Assembly: GCF_004341085.1 (NCBI RefSeq)
Contig: NZ_SLXW01000002.1
Location: 124,001 to 188,000, forward strand
Direction of reading: 5' to 3'
From: Sphingomonas sp. PP-CE-1G-424
Lineage (GTDB): Bacteria; Pseudomonadota; Alphaproteobacteria; Sphingomonadales; Sphingomonadaceae
DNA: 64,000 bases
The notes beneath the pieces are model-generated. The model saw nothing but the letters and a program-made list of their open reading frames with translations. It was not told the origin of the DNA and did not search any database. The translations under genes were made by a program, and so were the position numbers. This document shows, in pieces, positions 33,050 through 42,442 of this stretch. Within the stretch, counting starts at the first letter, position 1. Every line of letters begins with the position of its first letter.

Positions 33050-35305
33050 ATGTCCGACGAAACGCTCCAATTCTCCGAACGCGAAGCCTTGCTCTTCCAC
33101 TCGGAAGGCCGTCCGGGGAAGATCGAGATCATCGCGTCGAAGCCGATGGCGACGCAACGCGATCTCGCGCTTGCCTATTCGCCCGGCGTCGCAGTGCCGG
33201 TGCAGGCGATCTACGACGATCCCGCGACCGTCTACGATTACACCGCGAAGGGGAACCTCGTCGCGGTGATCTCGAACGGCACCGCGATCCTCGGCATGGG
33301 CAATCTCGGGCCGCTCGCCAGCAAGCCGGTGATGGAAGGCAAGGCCGTCCTCTTCAAGCGCTTCGCCGACGTCGACGCGATCGACATCGAGCTGAAGACC
33401 GAGGACGTGAACCGCTTCATCGACGCGGTCGAGCTGATGGAGCCAACCTTCGGCGGCATCAACCTCGAGGATATCAAGGCGCCCGAATGCTTCATCATCG
33501 AGCAGGCGTTGCGCGAACGGATGAACATCCCGGTCTTCCATGACGACCAGCACGGCACCGCGATCATCACCGCCGCCGGCCTGATCAACGCGTGTTTGTT
33601 GACGGGGCGGAAACTGTCCGAGGTCAAGATCGTCGTCAACGGCGCCGGCGCCGCGGCGATCGCCTGCACCGAACTCGTGAAAGCGATGGGCGTGCGCGGC
33701 GACAACGTCATACTCTGCGACCGGAAAGGCGTGATCTACCAGGGGCGCGACGGCGTCGACCAGTGGAAGTCCGCCCATGCAGCGGTGACGGAAACGCGCA
33801 CGCTGACCGAGGCCTTAGTTGGCGCCGACGTATTCCTGGGGCTCTCCGCGGCGGGCTCGCTGACGCCGGAAATGGTAAAGGACATGGCCCCCGCACCGAT
33901 CATCTTCGCGATGGCCAACCCCGAGCCGGAAATCCGCCCCGAACTGGCGATGGCCGCGCGCCCCGATGCGATCGTCGCGACCGGGCGCTCGGACTATCCG
34001 AACCAGGTCAACAACGTGCTCGGCTTCCCGTTCATCTTCCGCGGTGCGCTCGACGTCCGCGCGACCGGCATCAACGACGCGATGAAGATCGCCGCCGCCA
34101 ACGCGATCGCGGAATTAGCGCGCGAACGCGTGCCCGAGGAAGTCGCCGCGGCATACGGCGTCAGCCACAGCTTCGGCCCCGCATACATCATCCCCGCGCC
34201 GTTCGACCCGCGCCTGATGGAAGTCGTCCCCGTTGCGGTCGCGAAAGCCGCAATGGCCTCGGGCGTCGCGACCAAGCCGATCCTCGACATCGAAGCGTAT
34301 CGCCATTCCTTGCGGGCTCGCCTCAATCCGACCACGTCGGTGCTGTCGATGGCGTACGAGGGCGCGCGCGCGCATCCCAAGCGCGTGATCTTCGCGGAAG
34401 GTGAGGAGGAAGTCGTCCTCCGCGCCGCGATCGCGTTCAAGGAAGGCGGCTACGGCACCCCGGTCCTCGTCGGCCGCGACGACGTACCCGACCGGTTGCG
34501 CGCGCTCGGCGTCACCGATCCCGAGAGCTTCGAACTCCACAACAGCCGCGTCTCGCCGCTCGTGCCGCGGATGGTCGACTTCCTGTATTCGCGGCTCCAG
34601 CGGCGCGGCTATCTGCGCCGCGATTGCGAGCGGATGGTCAACCAGGACCGCAACATCTTCGGCGCGCTGCTGCTCCAGCTCGGCGAAGGCGACGCGATGA
34701 TCACCGGCATCACGCGTACCTATGGCGAAACGATGCGCCAGATCTACCGCGTGATCGATCCGGCCGCGGGGAAGACGCCGTTCGGTATCCACCTGCTCGT
34801 CGGGCAGAGCCACACGGTGTTCATTGCCGATACTACGGTCAACGAGCGCCCGACCGCCGAGCAACTCGCCGACTTCGCCGAGCAGACCGCGGCAGTCGCG
34901 CGGCGGATGGGGCATGAGCCTCGCGTGGCGTTCCTGAGCTATTCGAACTTCGGCAATCCGAAGGGCGAATGGCTCGATAATATCCGTGATGCGGTGACGG
35001 TGCTGGACGGGCGGAAGGTCGGCTTTGAGTATGAGGGCGAGATGGCGCCGGATGTTGCGCTGAATCCGAAGCAGCTGGCGAACTACCCCTTCGCGCGCCT
35101 CTCCGGGCCCGCGAATGTGCTGATCATGCCGGGGCTCCAGTCCGCCCACATCTCAGCGAAGTTGCTGCGGGAACTGGGTGGGGACTCGGTGATCGGGCCG
35201 ATGCTGATCGGCATGGAGAAGCCGGTGCAGGTTGCGCCGATGACGTCGACCGCGAGCGAACTGGTAACCCTGGCCGTCCTCGCCGCGGGTGGCATCGCCC
35301 GCTAA
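33050..35305 (+). CDS. maeB: NADP-dependent malic enzyme with C-terminal phosphotransacetylase domain
   Basis: 751-residue hybrid malic enzyme. An N-terminal malic domain (about 18-150) includes KGNLVAVISNGTAILGMGNLG and FHDDQHGTAIIT. The NAD(P)-binding malic domain (about 163-400) has VVNGAGAAAIAC. A C-terminal PTA_PTB domain (about 428-745) ends in a conserved GMEKPVQVAPMTSTASELV block. Catalysis: oxidative decarboxylation of malate to pyruvate, supplying NADPH. Family knowledge: in MaeB proteins the PTA part is usually regulatory (acetyl-CoA sensing) rather than catalytic. The stop is directly followed by a family E repeat that fills the junction to the convergent SDR gene. Confidence 0.95.
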   Translation: MSDETLQFSEREALLFHSEGRPGKIEIIASKPMATQRDLALAYSPGVAVPVQAIYDDPATVYDYTAKGNLVAVISNGTAILGMGNLGPLASKPVMEGKAVLFKRFADVDAIDIELKTEDVNRFIDAVELMEPTFGGINLEDIKAPECFIIEQALRERMNIPVFHDDQHGTAIITAAGLINACLLTGRKLSEVKIVVNGAGAAAIACTELVKAMGVRGDNVILCDRKGVIYQGRDGVDQWKSAHAAVTETRTLTEALVGADVFLGLSAAGSLTPEMVKDMAPAPIIFAMANPEPEIRPELAMAARPDAIVATGRSDYPNQVNNVLGFPFIFRGALDVRATGINDAMKIAAANAIAELARERVPEEVAAAYGVSHSFGPAYIIPAPFDPRLMEVVPVAVAKAAMASGVATKPILDIEAYRHSLRARLNPTTSVLSMAYEGARAHPKRVIFAEGEEEVVLRAAIAFKEGGYGTPVLVGRDDVPDRLRALGVTDPESFELHNSRVSPLVPRMVDFLYSRLQRRGYLRRDCERMVNQDRNIFGALLLQLGEGDAMITGITRTYGETMRQIYRVIDPAAGKTPFGIHLLVGQSHTVFIADTTVNERPTAEQLADFAEQTAAVARRMGHEPRVAFLSYSNFGNPKGEWLDNIRDAVTVLDGRKVGFEYEGEMAPDVALNPKQLANYPFARLSGPANVLIMPGLQSAHISAKLLRELGGDSVIGPMLIGMEKPVQVAPMTSTASELVTLAVLAAGGIAR

Positions 35306-35458
35306 TCTCCCTCGCCCCTACGGGGAGAGGGAAGGGGCCCGCGGCGCTTGCCGTGGGAAGGGAGAGGGGAGTGAGGCTTGGGACGGTTCATCCCAACGGC
35401 CCCTCTCCCTTCCGTCGCAAGTGCTCCTCCCTCCCTCTCCCCGGAGGGGCGAGGGAAT
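35306..35458. repeat. Repeat family E, copy 2, filling a convergent junction
   Basis: Starts on the base after the maeB stop and ends 4 bp before the SDR stop. The outer arms are CTCCCTCGCCCCTACGGGGA and its near-mirror ending GGGGCGAGGGA. Copy 3 at 57905-58055 is very similar. Confidence 0.88.
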
Positions 35459-35462
35459 TAGC

Positions 35463-36251
35463 TCAGGCATCTATGCTTGTGCCCAGCGAAGCGTGCACCA
35501 ACCCGCCGTCTACCGTGATCGTCTCCCCGATCACATAATCCCCTGCGCGGCTGGCGAGATAGATCGCCGCGCCGGCCATATCCTCGTCCACCCCGACTCG
35601 CTTCGCCGGGATCCCCTGCGCCACCGCGTCCCCATGATCGCGCGCCGCCTTGTTCATGTCGCTCGCAAACGCCCCCGGCGCGATCGAGGTGACGTTGATC
35701 GAATCCGTTACCAGCCGCGCCGCCATCCGCTTCGTCAAATAGATCAGCGCCGACTTCGACGCGTGATAGCTGTACGTCTCCCACGGGTTCAGCCGCTGCC
35801 CGTCGATCGACGTGATGTTGATCACCTTCGCGGGCTTTTGCCGCGAGCCTGACGCCTTCAGCGCCGCATGCAGCGCCTGCGTGAGAAAGAACGGCGACTT
35901 CACGTTAAGGTCCATGACCTTGTCCCAGCCGACCTCGGAAAACTCCTCGAACGGCACGCCCCACGCCGCGCCCGCGTTGTTCACGAGGATGTCGAGCTTC
36001 GACTCATGCTCGGCGAACTGCGCAGCCAATGCCTTGCACCCCGCCACCGTCGAGACGTCCTGCGGCAACGCGATGCAGTTCGGCCCGAGTTCCGCGGCGG
36101 CCGCCTCGCACACATCGGCCTTCCGCGACGAGATATACACCTTGGCCCCCTGAGCGATGAACCCCGCCGCGATCATCTTGCCGATCCCGCGGCTGCCGCC
36201 GGTGATCAGCGCGACGCGGCCGTTGAGCCGGAACAGGTTGGTCGTATCCAT
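35463..36251 (-). CDS. SDR-family oxidoreductase (3-oxoacyl-ACP-reductase-like)
   Basis: 262-residue classical short-chain dehydrogenase. The nucleotide-binding TGGSRGIG is at about residues 17-24, NNAG near 93, catalytic Ser in INITSIDG and YHASK near 162-166, and IGETITVDGG at the C terminus. Arg/Lys residues after the glycine motif (SSRKAD) suggest NADP(H). ATG 36251 has GGAGG upstream. It is transcribed divergently from a second SDR. The substrate cannot be read; fatty-acyl or secondary-alcohol substrates are possible. Confidence 0.88.
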   Translation of the reverse strand: MDTTNLFRLNGRVALITGGSRGIGKMIAAGFIAQGAKVYISSRKADVCEAAAAELGPNCIALPQDVSTVAGCKALAAQFAEHESKLDILVNNAGAAWGVPFEEFSEVGWDKVMDLNVKSPFFLTQALHAALKASGSRQKPAKVINITSIDGQRLNPWETYSYHASKSALIYLTKRMAARLVTDSINVTSIAPGAFASDMNKAARDHGDAVAQGIPAKRVGVDEDMAGAAIYLASRAGDYVIGETITVDGGLVHASLGTSIDA

Positions 36252-36330
36252 CACGCATCCTCCGAATGTTTGCCCGCTTGGTATCCCCGCCCGCCGCCCG
36301 CCGCAAACCCGTTTTTCGAACGCGCCATCA

Positions 36331-36358
36331 TTGACGAGTGCAGAAGCCATACTATGCT
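36331..36358 (+). promoter_or_regulatory. Sigma-70-like promoter for the second SDR gene
   Basis: The -35 is TTGACG (36331-36336) and the -10 is TATGCT (36353-36358), with a 16 bp spacer. The ATG at 36354 lies inside this -10, which argues against it as a start codon. AGGAG at 36372-36376 then serves GTG 36384. Confidence 0.6.
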
Positions 36359-36383
36359 CGCAAAAAAGAGCAGGAGAGTGCGG

Positions 36384-37211
36384 GTGAGGTTTTCAGGCAA
36401 GCGTGCCGTCGTGACCGGCGGCGCATCCGGCATCGGCCGGGCGACCGCGCTCCGACTCGCCGACGAAGGCGCCACCGTCCTGATCGGCGACATCGACGAG
36501 GCCGGCGGCCACGCGCTCGCCGACGCATCCGGCGGCCGCATCCTCTTCCAGCGCACCGACGTCCTCCAGGCCGGCGATATCGAGGCGCTGATGCAGACCG
36601 CGGACGATGCAGGCGGGCTCGATATCCTGTTCAACAATGCCGGCGCCGGCGGCTCGCGCGACCCGATCGGCGAGATTTCCCCGGAGGATTGGGACCGCAC
36701 CCAGGCGCTTCTCCTCCGCTCGGTCGCCCTCGGCATCCGTTACGCAGCACCCCTCATGGCAAAACGCGGCGGTGGCGCGATCGTCAACACCTCGTCGGTG
36801 TCCGCGCTCGGCACCGGCTACGCGCCGACCGCCTACTCCACCGCAAAGGCAGGCGTCCTCCACCTCACCAAGCAAGCCGCCGCCGATCTCGCCCAGCACA
36901 AGATCCGCGTAAACGCCGTCGTCCCAGGCTTCATCGTCACCAACATCTTCACCCGCGCACTCGATCTCGACGCGGCGAACACCAGCAAGGCCGACGCAAT
37001 GATCGGGCATATCGCTGCCGACGCGCAGCCGATCCGCCGCCCCGGCACTGGCGGAGACATCGCCGCTGCGGTCGCGTTCCTCGCGAGCGACGACGCCAGC
37101 TTCATCACCGGCACGCACATCCTTGTGGATGGCGGCATGACGATCGGCACGCGACCGAGCTGGGATCCTGCGCAACCCTCGCTGTTCGCCATGCTCGACA
37201 AATTGAAGTGA
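36384..37211 (+). CDS. SDR-family oxidoreductase
   Basis: 275-residue short-chain dehydrogenase, ~10-20 residues longer than average because of a loop near 205-220. TGGASGIG is at about residues 10-17. The acidic residue in LIGDIDEAGG at the end of strand 2 suggests NAD(H). NNAG, the catalytic Ser of NTSSVSALG, YSTAK (about 151) and FITGTHILVDGG complete the fold. The start GTG 36384 is placed 7 bp after AGGAG; ATG 36354 and GTG 36378 are in-frame alternatives. The following GPH transporter begins 10 bp after its stop, so the two genes are probably co-transcribed; the SDR may act on the transported compound (inference). Confidence 0.87.
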   Translation: MRFSGKRAVVTGGASGIGRATALRLADEGATVLIGDIDEAGGHALADASGGRILFQRTDVLQAGDIEALMQTADDAGGLDILFNNAGAGGSRDPIGEISPEDWDRTQALLLRSVALGIRYAAPLMAKRGGGAIVNTSSVSALGTGYAPTAYSTAKAGVLHLTKQAAADLAQHKIRVNAVVPGFIVTNIFTRALDLDAANTSKADAMIGHIAADAQPIRRPGTGGDIAAAVAFLASDDASFITGTHILVDGGMTIGTRPSWDPAQPSLFAMLDKLK

Positions 37212-37221
37212 CCGCCGCGTC

Positions 37222-38655
37222 ATGAGCGCACCCGCCCGCCGCCTCTCCAACGGTACGATGGCAAGCTACGGCTTCGGCGCGGTCGCGTACGGGGTGAAGG
37301 ACGCCGGGTTCGGCACGTTCCTGCTGCTGTTCTACAACCAGGTCGTCGGGCTGCCCTCCGCCACCGTCGGGCTCGTCATCATGATGGCGCTGCTGATCGA
37401 CGCGTTCGTCGATCCTGCGGTGGGCTTCTTCTCCGATCGCACGCGGACGCGGTGGGGCCGGCGGCATCCGTGGATGTACGCGTCTGCGCTGCCGATCATG
37501 ATCGGCTGGCTGCTGCTGTGGAACCCGCCCTCGGTGATGTCCGAGCCACAAACGCTGATTTGGCTGTTCGTCATGGCGGTGATCGTGCGCAGCGCGGTAA
37601 GTTGCTACGAGGTCCCCTCGGTAGCGCTGACCCCCGAGCTGACGTCGGGGTATGACGAGCGCACGCGGATCATGGCCTATCGCTATCTGTTCGGTTGGGT
37701 CGGCGGGCTGCTGATGTTGCTGTCGGCGTACCAGTATTTCCTCGCGCCCACCGCGGCGTTCCCGAACGGCCTGCTCAACCGCGCCGGCTATGGCGGCTTC
37801 GCGTTGGCGGGCGCGCTGTTCATCGGCGTTGCGATCCTCGTTTCCGCGCTCGGCACGCATCACGAGATCAGGCATCTGCCGAACCCGCCGACCGCCAAGC
37901 AGACCTTGCGCGAATCCTTCGCCGAACTGCGCCAGACCGTGAGGAACCGCGCGTTCGCGATCCTGATGGCGGCGGGCGTCTGCGCGTACACGATCCAAGG
38001 CATCAGCTATGCGATGTCGAACTACCTCTACACCTATGTGTGGGGCTTCAAGGGGCCGGTGTTCGTCTACCTGACGATCGCCTTGTTCTCGGGCGTGTTC
38101 CTCGCGTTTCTCGCCGCGCCCCGGCTCGGCAAAACGGGGAGCAAGCCCAAGGCGGCGATGGGCGCGGTGCTGCTCGGCGCGGCGCTCAACACGTCGCCCT
38201 ATTGGCTGCGGATGCTGGGCGTGTTTCCGGAAGTCGGCGACCCTTCGTTGCTGCCGATGCTGTTCGGGTTCTTCATCCTCGGCACCGCGTCGAACGTCAC
38301 CGGGTTCATCCTCGGCGCCTCGATGATGGCCGACGTGGTCGAGGATTCGGAGGCGAAGACGGGGCGGCGCTCCGAAGGCGTGTTCTTCGCCGGCTCGTTC
38401 TTCGTCCAGAAATGCACCAGCGGGATCGGGATATTCTTCGCGGGGATGATCCTCGCGGTGGCGGGCTTCCCGGCCAAAGCGACGCCGGGGACGGTGCCGG
38501 TTGGGACGATCGACCGGCTGACGTTTATTTACGCCGGCCTTTATATCGTGCTGGCGTGCGTCTCGGCGTTCTTCTTCTCGCGGTTTCCGTTTGGCCGGGT
38601 CGAGCATGAGGCACGGTTGGCGCGGCTGGCAACGAACACAGTTCACGAGAGCTAG
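37222..38655 (+). CDS. GPH-family (MelB-like) MFS sugar:cation symporter
   Basis: 477-residue MFS_2 transporter. Helix-2/loop motif LLIDAFVDPAVGFFSDRTRTRWGRRHPWMYASA is the GPH signature (D-x-x-x-D-P with Arg-rich loop). About 12 helices follow. It lacks a signal peptide. Family members import sugars or glycosides with Na+ or H+. The partner SDR gene ends 10 bp upstream. The broad family function is secure, the substrate unknown; glycan breakdown products from an N-glycan locus are one possibility but that locus is 27 kb away. Confidence 0.87.
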   Translation: MSAPARRLSNGTMASYGFGAVAYGVKDAGFGTFLLLFYNQVVGLPSATVGLVIMMALLIDAFVDPAVGFFSDRTRTRWGRRHPWMYASALPIMIGWLLLWNPPSVMSEPQTLIWLFVMAVIVRSAVSCYEVPSVALTPELTSGYDERTRIMAYRYLFGWVGGLLMLLSAYQYFLAPTAAFPNGLLNRAGYGGFALAGALFIGVAILVSALGTHHEIRHLPNPPTAKQTLRESFAELRQTVRNRAFAILMAAGVCAYTIQGISYAMSNYLYTYVWGFKGPVFVYLTIALFSGVFLAFLAAPRLGKTGSKPKAAMGAVLLGAALNTSPYWLRMLGVFPEVGDPSLLPMLFGFFILGTASNVTGFILGASMMADVVEDSEAKTGRRSEGVFFAGSFFVQKCTSGIGIFFAGMILAVAGFPAKATPGTVPVGTIDRLTFIYAGLYIVLACVSAFFFSRFPFGRVEHEARLARLATNTVHES

Positions 38656-38672
38656 GAGCCACGGCTTCCGAT

Positions 38673-38798
38673 GATCCTCCCCCGCCAGGGGGAGGTGGCT
38701 GGCTTTTGCCAGACGGAGGGGGGGGCATGCGAAACGTGCGTTCCGTGTCCTCCCCCTCCGTCACCTTCGGCGACACCTCCCCCTTGCGGGGGAGGATC
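38673..38798. repeat. Repeat family F, copy 1
   Basis: Inverted repeat with outer arms GATCCTCCCCCGCCAGGGGG / CCCTTGCGGGGGAGGATC. The inner arms GGTGGCTGGCTTTTGCCAGA and CCGTCACCTTCGGCGACACC occur in the opposite order in copy 2. Confidence 0.88.
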
Positions 38799-38894
38799 GC
38801 GAGGTCACGCTAACCCCACCCTTCCAGCAACGGGACCCGCGCGGTAGGACCTACGCTTGGCCTTCCCCCTCGGAACGGCGACATCGGAGTTCCC

Positions 38895-40775
38895 ATGCGC
38901 ATCCCCGCTCTAGCCACCGCCCTCGGTCTCGTCTTCGCATCCCCCGCCGTCGCGCAGACGGTTGCTCCCGTCCTAACCACCCCCGACGCGCACGACTCGC
39001 ACAGCTACGCCCGCCCCGCCGAGGCGCGCGTCACGCATATCGCGCTAGATCTCGCCGCCGACTTCGACACCCACGTCATTCGCGGCATCGCCACGCTCGA
39101 TATCCTCGCGGCCCCCGGTGCCAAACAGGTCGTGCTCGACGACAACGGCCTGAAGATCGTCAACATCACCGACGCCGCCGGCAAGCCGCTCCCCTACTCG
39201 GTCGGCGCGGTCGACAAGATCCACGGCGCGCCGCTGACCGTCACGCTCAACGGGGCCAAGAAAATCCGCATCGCCTACGCCTCGTCGCCTGACGCGAAGG
39301 CGCTGCAATGGCTGACCCCTGCGCAGACCGCGGGCAAGAAACAGCCGTTCCTGTTCAGCCAGGGCGAGGCGATCCTCAACCGCAGCTGGATCCCGACGCA
39401 GGACTCCCCCGGCATCCGCCAGACCTGGGAAGCGAAGATCGCCGTCCCCAAACAACTCACCGCCGTCATGAGCGGGCTCGCGACCGGCAAGCCGACCTGC
39501 GCTGCCGATCGCTGCACGTTCCAGTACAAGATGGACAAGCCCGTCGCGCCGTATTTGATCGCGCTCGCGGTCGGCGACATCGCGTTCAAGTCGACCGGGC
39601 CGCGCACCGGGATCTGGGCCGAGCCCGCGACCTTGCCCAAGGCCGCGTACGAGTTCGGCGAGCTCGAGAAATTCGTCGCCGCCGCCGAGGGACTGTACGG
39701 CCCGTATCGCTGGGGCCGCTACGACGTGCTGGTCTTGCCGCCCTCGTTCCCGTTCGGCGGCATGGAGAACCCGACGCTCACCTTCGCCACGCCGACCGCG
39801 ATCGCCGGCGACCGCAGCCTCGTCTCGCTGATCGCGCACGAACTCGCGCACAGCTGGTCGGGCAATCTCGTGACGAACGCGACGTGGGACGATTTCTGGC
39901 TTAACGAAGGCTTCACCAGCTATTTCGAGAACCGGATCATGGAGGCGCTCTACGGCAAGCGCCGCGCCGACATGGAGGCCGACCTCGCCTGGACCGACAT
40001 GCTCGCGGCGGTGAAGGATGCTGGCGGACCCGCCGCGAAGGACACGCAGCTCCACCTCGATCTCGACGCCGCGCGCGATCCCGACGACGGCATGACGCAG
40101 ATCGCCTATGACAAGGGCGCCGCCTTCCTCCGCACGATCGAGAAGCAGGTCGGCCGCGCGCGCTGGGACGCCTATCTCCGCAGCTATTTCGACCGCCACG
40201 CCTTCCAGCCGCAGACCAGCGCCGGCTTCCTCGCCGACCTCAAGTCGAAGCTGCTGACTCCCGCCGAAGCCAGGACGATCGGCGTCGATACGTGGGTCTA
40301 CAGCCCTGGCATCCCCGCGAACGCGGTGCATGTGACGTCCGCCGCGTTCCCCGCGGTCGACGCGGCGGCCAAGGCATACGCAGCAGGTGGGCCAGTTTCC
40401 GCAGTCCCTGGCAAGGCGACCACACAGGAGATCACGCGGTTCATCACGCAATTGCCGCGCAAACTCCCGGCCGAGCGGTTGAAGACGCTCGATACCGCGT
40501 TCGGTTGGAACACCACCGGCAATGCCGAGATCCGCTTCGCCTGGCTGCAACTCGCGCTCGCCAATCACTATGCGCCCGCCGACGCCTCGGCCGAGCAGTT
40601 CCTGACGTCGCAGGGCAGGCGCAAGTTCGTCGCGCCGCTGTTCCAGCAGATGATGGACTCGGGCGACTGGGGTCACAAGCTGGCGATGGACATCTACGGC
40701 AAGGCGCGGCCGGGCTATCACGCGGTCACGCAGGTCACTGTGGACCGCATAACCGGTTGGAAACTCATGAACTGA
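38895..40775 (+). CDS. Periplasmic M1-family metallopeptidase (aminopeptidase)
   Basis: 626-residue secreted peptidase of the M1 (aminopeptidase N/leukotriene A4 hydrolase-like) family. The signal peptide MRIPALATALGLVFASPAVAQ is followed by a beta-rich N domain and exopeptidase motif GGMENPT (G-x-M-E-N). The zinc site is HELAHSW-x18-E (His about 315 and 319, Glu of NEGFTSYFE). A C-terminal LTA4H-type helical domain has DWGHKLAMDIYGKARPGYHAVTQ. The GGAG before ATG 38895 supports the start. It removes N-terminal residues from peptides in the periplasm. Confidence 0.93.
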   Translation: MRIPALATALGLVFASPAVAQTVAPVLTTPDAHDSHSYARPAEARVTHIALDLAADFDTHVIRGIATLDILAAPGAKQVVLDDNGLKIVNITDAAGKPLPYSVGAVDKIHGAPLTVTLNGAKKIRIAYASSPDAKALQWLTPAQTAGKKQPFLFSQGEAILNRSWIPTQDSPGIRQTWEAKIAVPKQLTAVMSGLATGKPTCAADRCTFQYKMDKPVAPYLIALAVGDIAFKSTGPRTGIWAEPATLPKAAYEFGELEKFVAAAEGLYGPYRWGRYDVLVLPPSFPFGGMENPTLTFATPTAIAGDRSLVSLIAHELAHSWSGNLVTNATWDDFWLNEGFTSYFENRIMEALYGKRRADMEADLAWTDMLAAVKDAGGPAAKDTQLHLDLDAARDPDDGMTQIAYDKGAAFLRTIEKQVGRARWDAYLRSYFDRHAFQPQTSAGFLADLKSKLLTPAEARTIGVDTWVYSPGIPANAVHVTSAAFPAVDAAAKAYAAGGPVSAVPGKATTQEITRFITQLPRKLPAERLKTLDTAFGWNTTGNAEIRFAWLQLALANHYAPADASAEQFLTSQGRRKFVAPLFQQMMDSGDWGHKLAMDIYGKARPGYHAVTQVTVDRITGWKLMN

Positions 40776-40845
40776 GCCTGCCTGGACGCCATTTCGGGCG
40801 TTGGTCGGCGCGGTAACACGCTTCGTCGGATATGGTTCCCGCACG

Positions 40846-40865
40846 GGTTCCAATTAAATCGAACC
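40846..40865. promoter_or_regulatory. Inverted repeat before the CHAP gene
   Basis: Arms GGTTC (40846-40850) and GAACC (40861-40865) flank an AT-rich 10 bp centre, 47 bp before the start. It is a possible operator or promoter element; it could be chance. Confidence 0.25.
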
Positions 40866-40911
40866 TCCCGTAGCCAGAATGCGACAAACGGGTTTTGGCC
40901 GGGGGGTCTCG

Positions 40912-41535
40912 ATGAATTTCAAGGCGTTAGCAGCGCGTTTTGCGCTGGTGGTATCGTGCGGCCTGATGACGGCCACACCGGCAGCAGCCCAGTTCTGGCA
41001 GTGCGTGACGTTCGCTCGCTCGGTGTCGGGCATCGAAATCCGCGGGAACGCCAACACCTGGTGGGGCCAGGCCGAGGGTCGCTACGAGCGCGGCCACACC
41101 CCGAAGGCCGGCTCGGTCCTCGCCTTCTCGCCGACCTCGCGGATGCGCGTCGGCCATGTCGCGATGGTCTCGAAGGTCGTCAGCGACCGCGAAGTCCTCC
41201 TTACGCATGCCAACTGGTCCCGCCCCGGCGCGATCGAGACCAACGTTCGTGCGGTCGACGTTTCGGCTGCCGGTGACTGGAGCATGGTCAAGGTCTGGTA
41301 CGGTCCGCAGGGCGACCTCGGCACCTCGGCCTACCCGACCAAGGGCTTCATCTATTCGGGCCACGCGCCTGCTGGCGATACGCTTGATGCGCCGGTGCAG
41401 CCGTCGTTCCAGATGGCGAGTGCGACCCACACCGTGTCTGCAACGCAGCGCGCCAATGCTACGCAGCTTGCGACGATCCAGCATGGCCCGACCGATCCGC
41501 GCGGGATCTTCACGCTGGTGAACGAGGCGAACTGA
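40912..41535 (+). CDS. Secreted CHAP-domain protein (putative amidase/endopeptidase)
   Basis: 207-residue secreted protein. The signal peptide is MNFKALAARFALVVSCGLMTATPAAAQ. Directly after it a CHAP domain starts with FWQCVTFAR (nucleophile Cys) and continues with RMRVGHVAMV (catalytic His). CHAP enzymes cut peptidoglycan peptide bonds. The tail (about residues 140-207) is Thr/Ala/Gln-rich and probably disordered. ATG 40912 has a G-run (GGGGGG) upstream; an ATG at 40879 would add 11 residues before the signal peptide. Confidence 0.85.
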   Translation: MNFKALAARFALVVSCGLMTATPAAAQFWQCVTFARSVSGIEIRGNANTWWGQAEGRYERGHTPKAGSVLAFSPTSRMRVGHVAMVSKVVSDREVLLTHANWSRPGAIETNVRAVDVSAAGDWSMVKVWYGPQGDLGTSAYPTKGFIYSGHAPAGDTLDAPVQPSFQMASATHTVSATQRANATQLATIQHGPTDPRGIFTLVNEAN

Positions 41536-41648
41536 AGTTCGTCTTTGCGACGGTCGCCTGACGTTATCGACAGTCGACGCTCAATACTCGAAGTCTCGGT
41601 TCCGATCACACTTCGACGGTTCAGTGCACCGACCTTATCCTAACGACA

Positions 41649-41752
41649 CCACCCCGGCGAAGGCCGGGGCCCAGTTGGAAAGGTCGCGGTAACAGACCGC
41701 CACCTCCATTAGCGACGTCCCCCAACTGGACCCCGGCCTTCGCCGGGGCGGC
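41649..41752. repeat. Repeat family C, copy 3
   Basis: Same arms as the other family C copies, in the convergent CHAP-msrB gap. Bases 41536-41648 show no further structure. Confidence 0.87.
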
Positions 41753-41789
41753 GCTTTAGGGCAGATCACTGTTCTACTAAACTTCTTGT

Positions 41790-41840
41790 TCTCCCGCGAA
41801 GGCGGGAGCCCAGTCTGGACCCCCGCCTTCGCGGGGGAAC
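41790..41840. repeat. Repeat family D, copy 1
   Basis: Short hairpin TCTCCCGCGAAGGCGGGAGC facing CCCCCGCCTTCGCGGGGGAA with only about 10 bp between the arms. Confidence 0.85.
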
Positions 41841-41892
41841 ACTCTATTTGCTCAGCAGCGATTCGCAGTGGCCGCCTGGCAAATGAACGCCT

Positions 41893-42381
41893 TCAGGCTG
41901 CCTTAAACGTCAGCGCATCGCCATTCATGCAATACCGCTTCCCCGTCGGCTTCGGCCCATCGTCGAACACGTGTCCCAGATGCCCGCCGCACCGCCGACA
42001 ATGCACCTCGGTTCGCGCCATCCCCATCGTCGAGTCCACCCGGGTCCGGACCGCGTTCGGCAGCGGCTGCCAGAAGCTCGGCCACCCCGTCCCGCTCTCG
42101 AACTTCGTCTTCGACGAGAAGTTCGGCAACGCACACCCGCCGCACGAGAAGATCCCCGCACGATGCTCACCATTGAGCGGGCTCGAATAGGGCCGCTCGG
42201 TACCCTCCTTGCGCAACGTATCATAGGCGTCGGGCGACAGCTTTTTGCGCCACTGCGCGTCGGTCAGCGTCACCTCGAACCGCTCGGCAGCCTGCGCGGG
42301 TTGCGACGTGCATCCCCAGAGCGCGAAGCCGGCGACGCCTGCTCCGGCAAGCGTGAGGAAAGCGCGGCGGTCCTGGGTCAT
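41893..42381 (-). CDS. msrB: Peptide-methionine (R)-S-oxide reductase MsrB, exported
   Basis: 162-residue MsrB. The N terminus MTQDRRAFLTLAGAGVAGFALWGC has an RR pair and a lipobox-like LWGC, so it is probably a Tat-exported lipoprotein of the periplasm. Zinc-site cysteines are in FSCGGCALPNF and CRRCGGHLGH; the catalytic Cys is in KRYCMNG. It reduces R-methionine sulfoxide in envelope proteins. ATG 42381 has GGAG seven bases upstream; ATG 42393 would add four residues. It follows the P450 gene by 61 bp on the same strand. Confidence 0.93.
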   Translation of the reverse strand: MTQDRRAFLTLAGAGVAGFALWGCTSQPAQAAERFEVTLTDAQWRKKLSPDAYDTLRKEGTERPYSSPLNGEHRAGIFSCGGCALPNFSSKTKFESGTGWPSFWQPLPNAVRTRVDSTMGMARTEVHCRRCGGHLGHVFDDGPKPTGKRYCMNGDALTFKAA

Positions 42382-42442
42382 GTTCGTCTCCATGGTTCGG
42401 ATATAGGTACGGCCGAACCACCCGATAAGGTTACGCCAAGCT

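Noticed and set aside
36354..36383. ATG 36354 as start of the second SDR
   Set aside because: The codon lies inside the -10 box of a good promoter; GTG 36384 has a well-spaced AGGAG.
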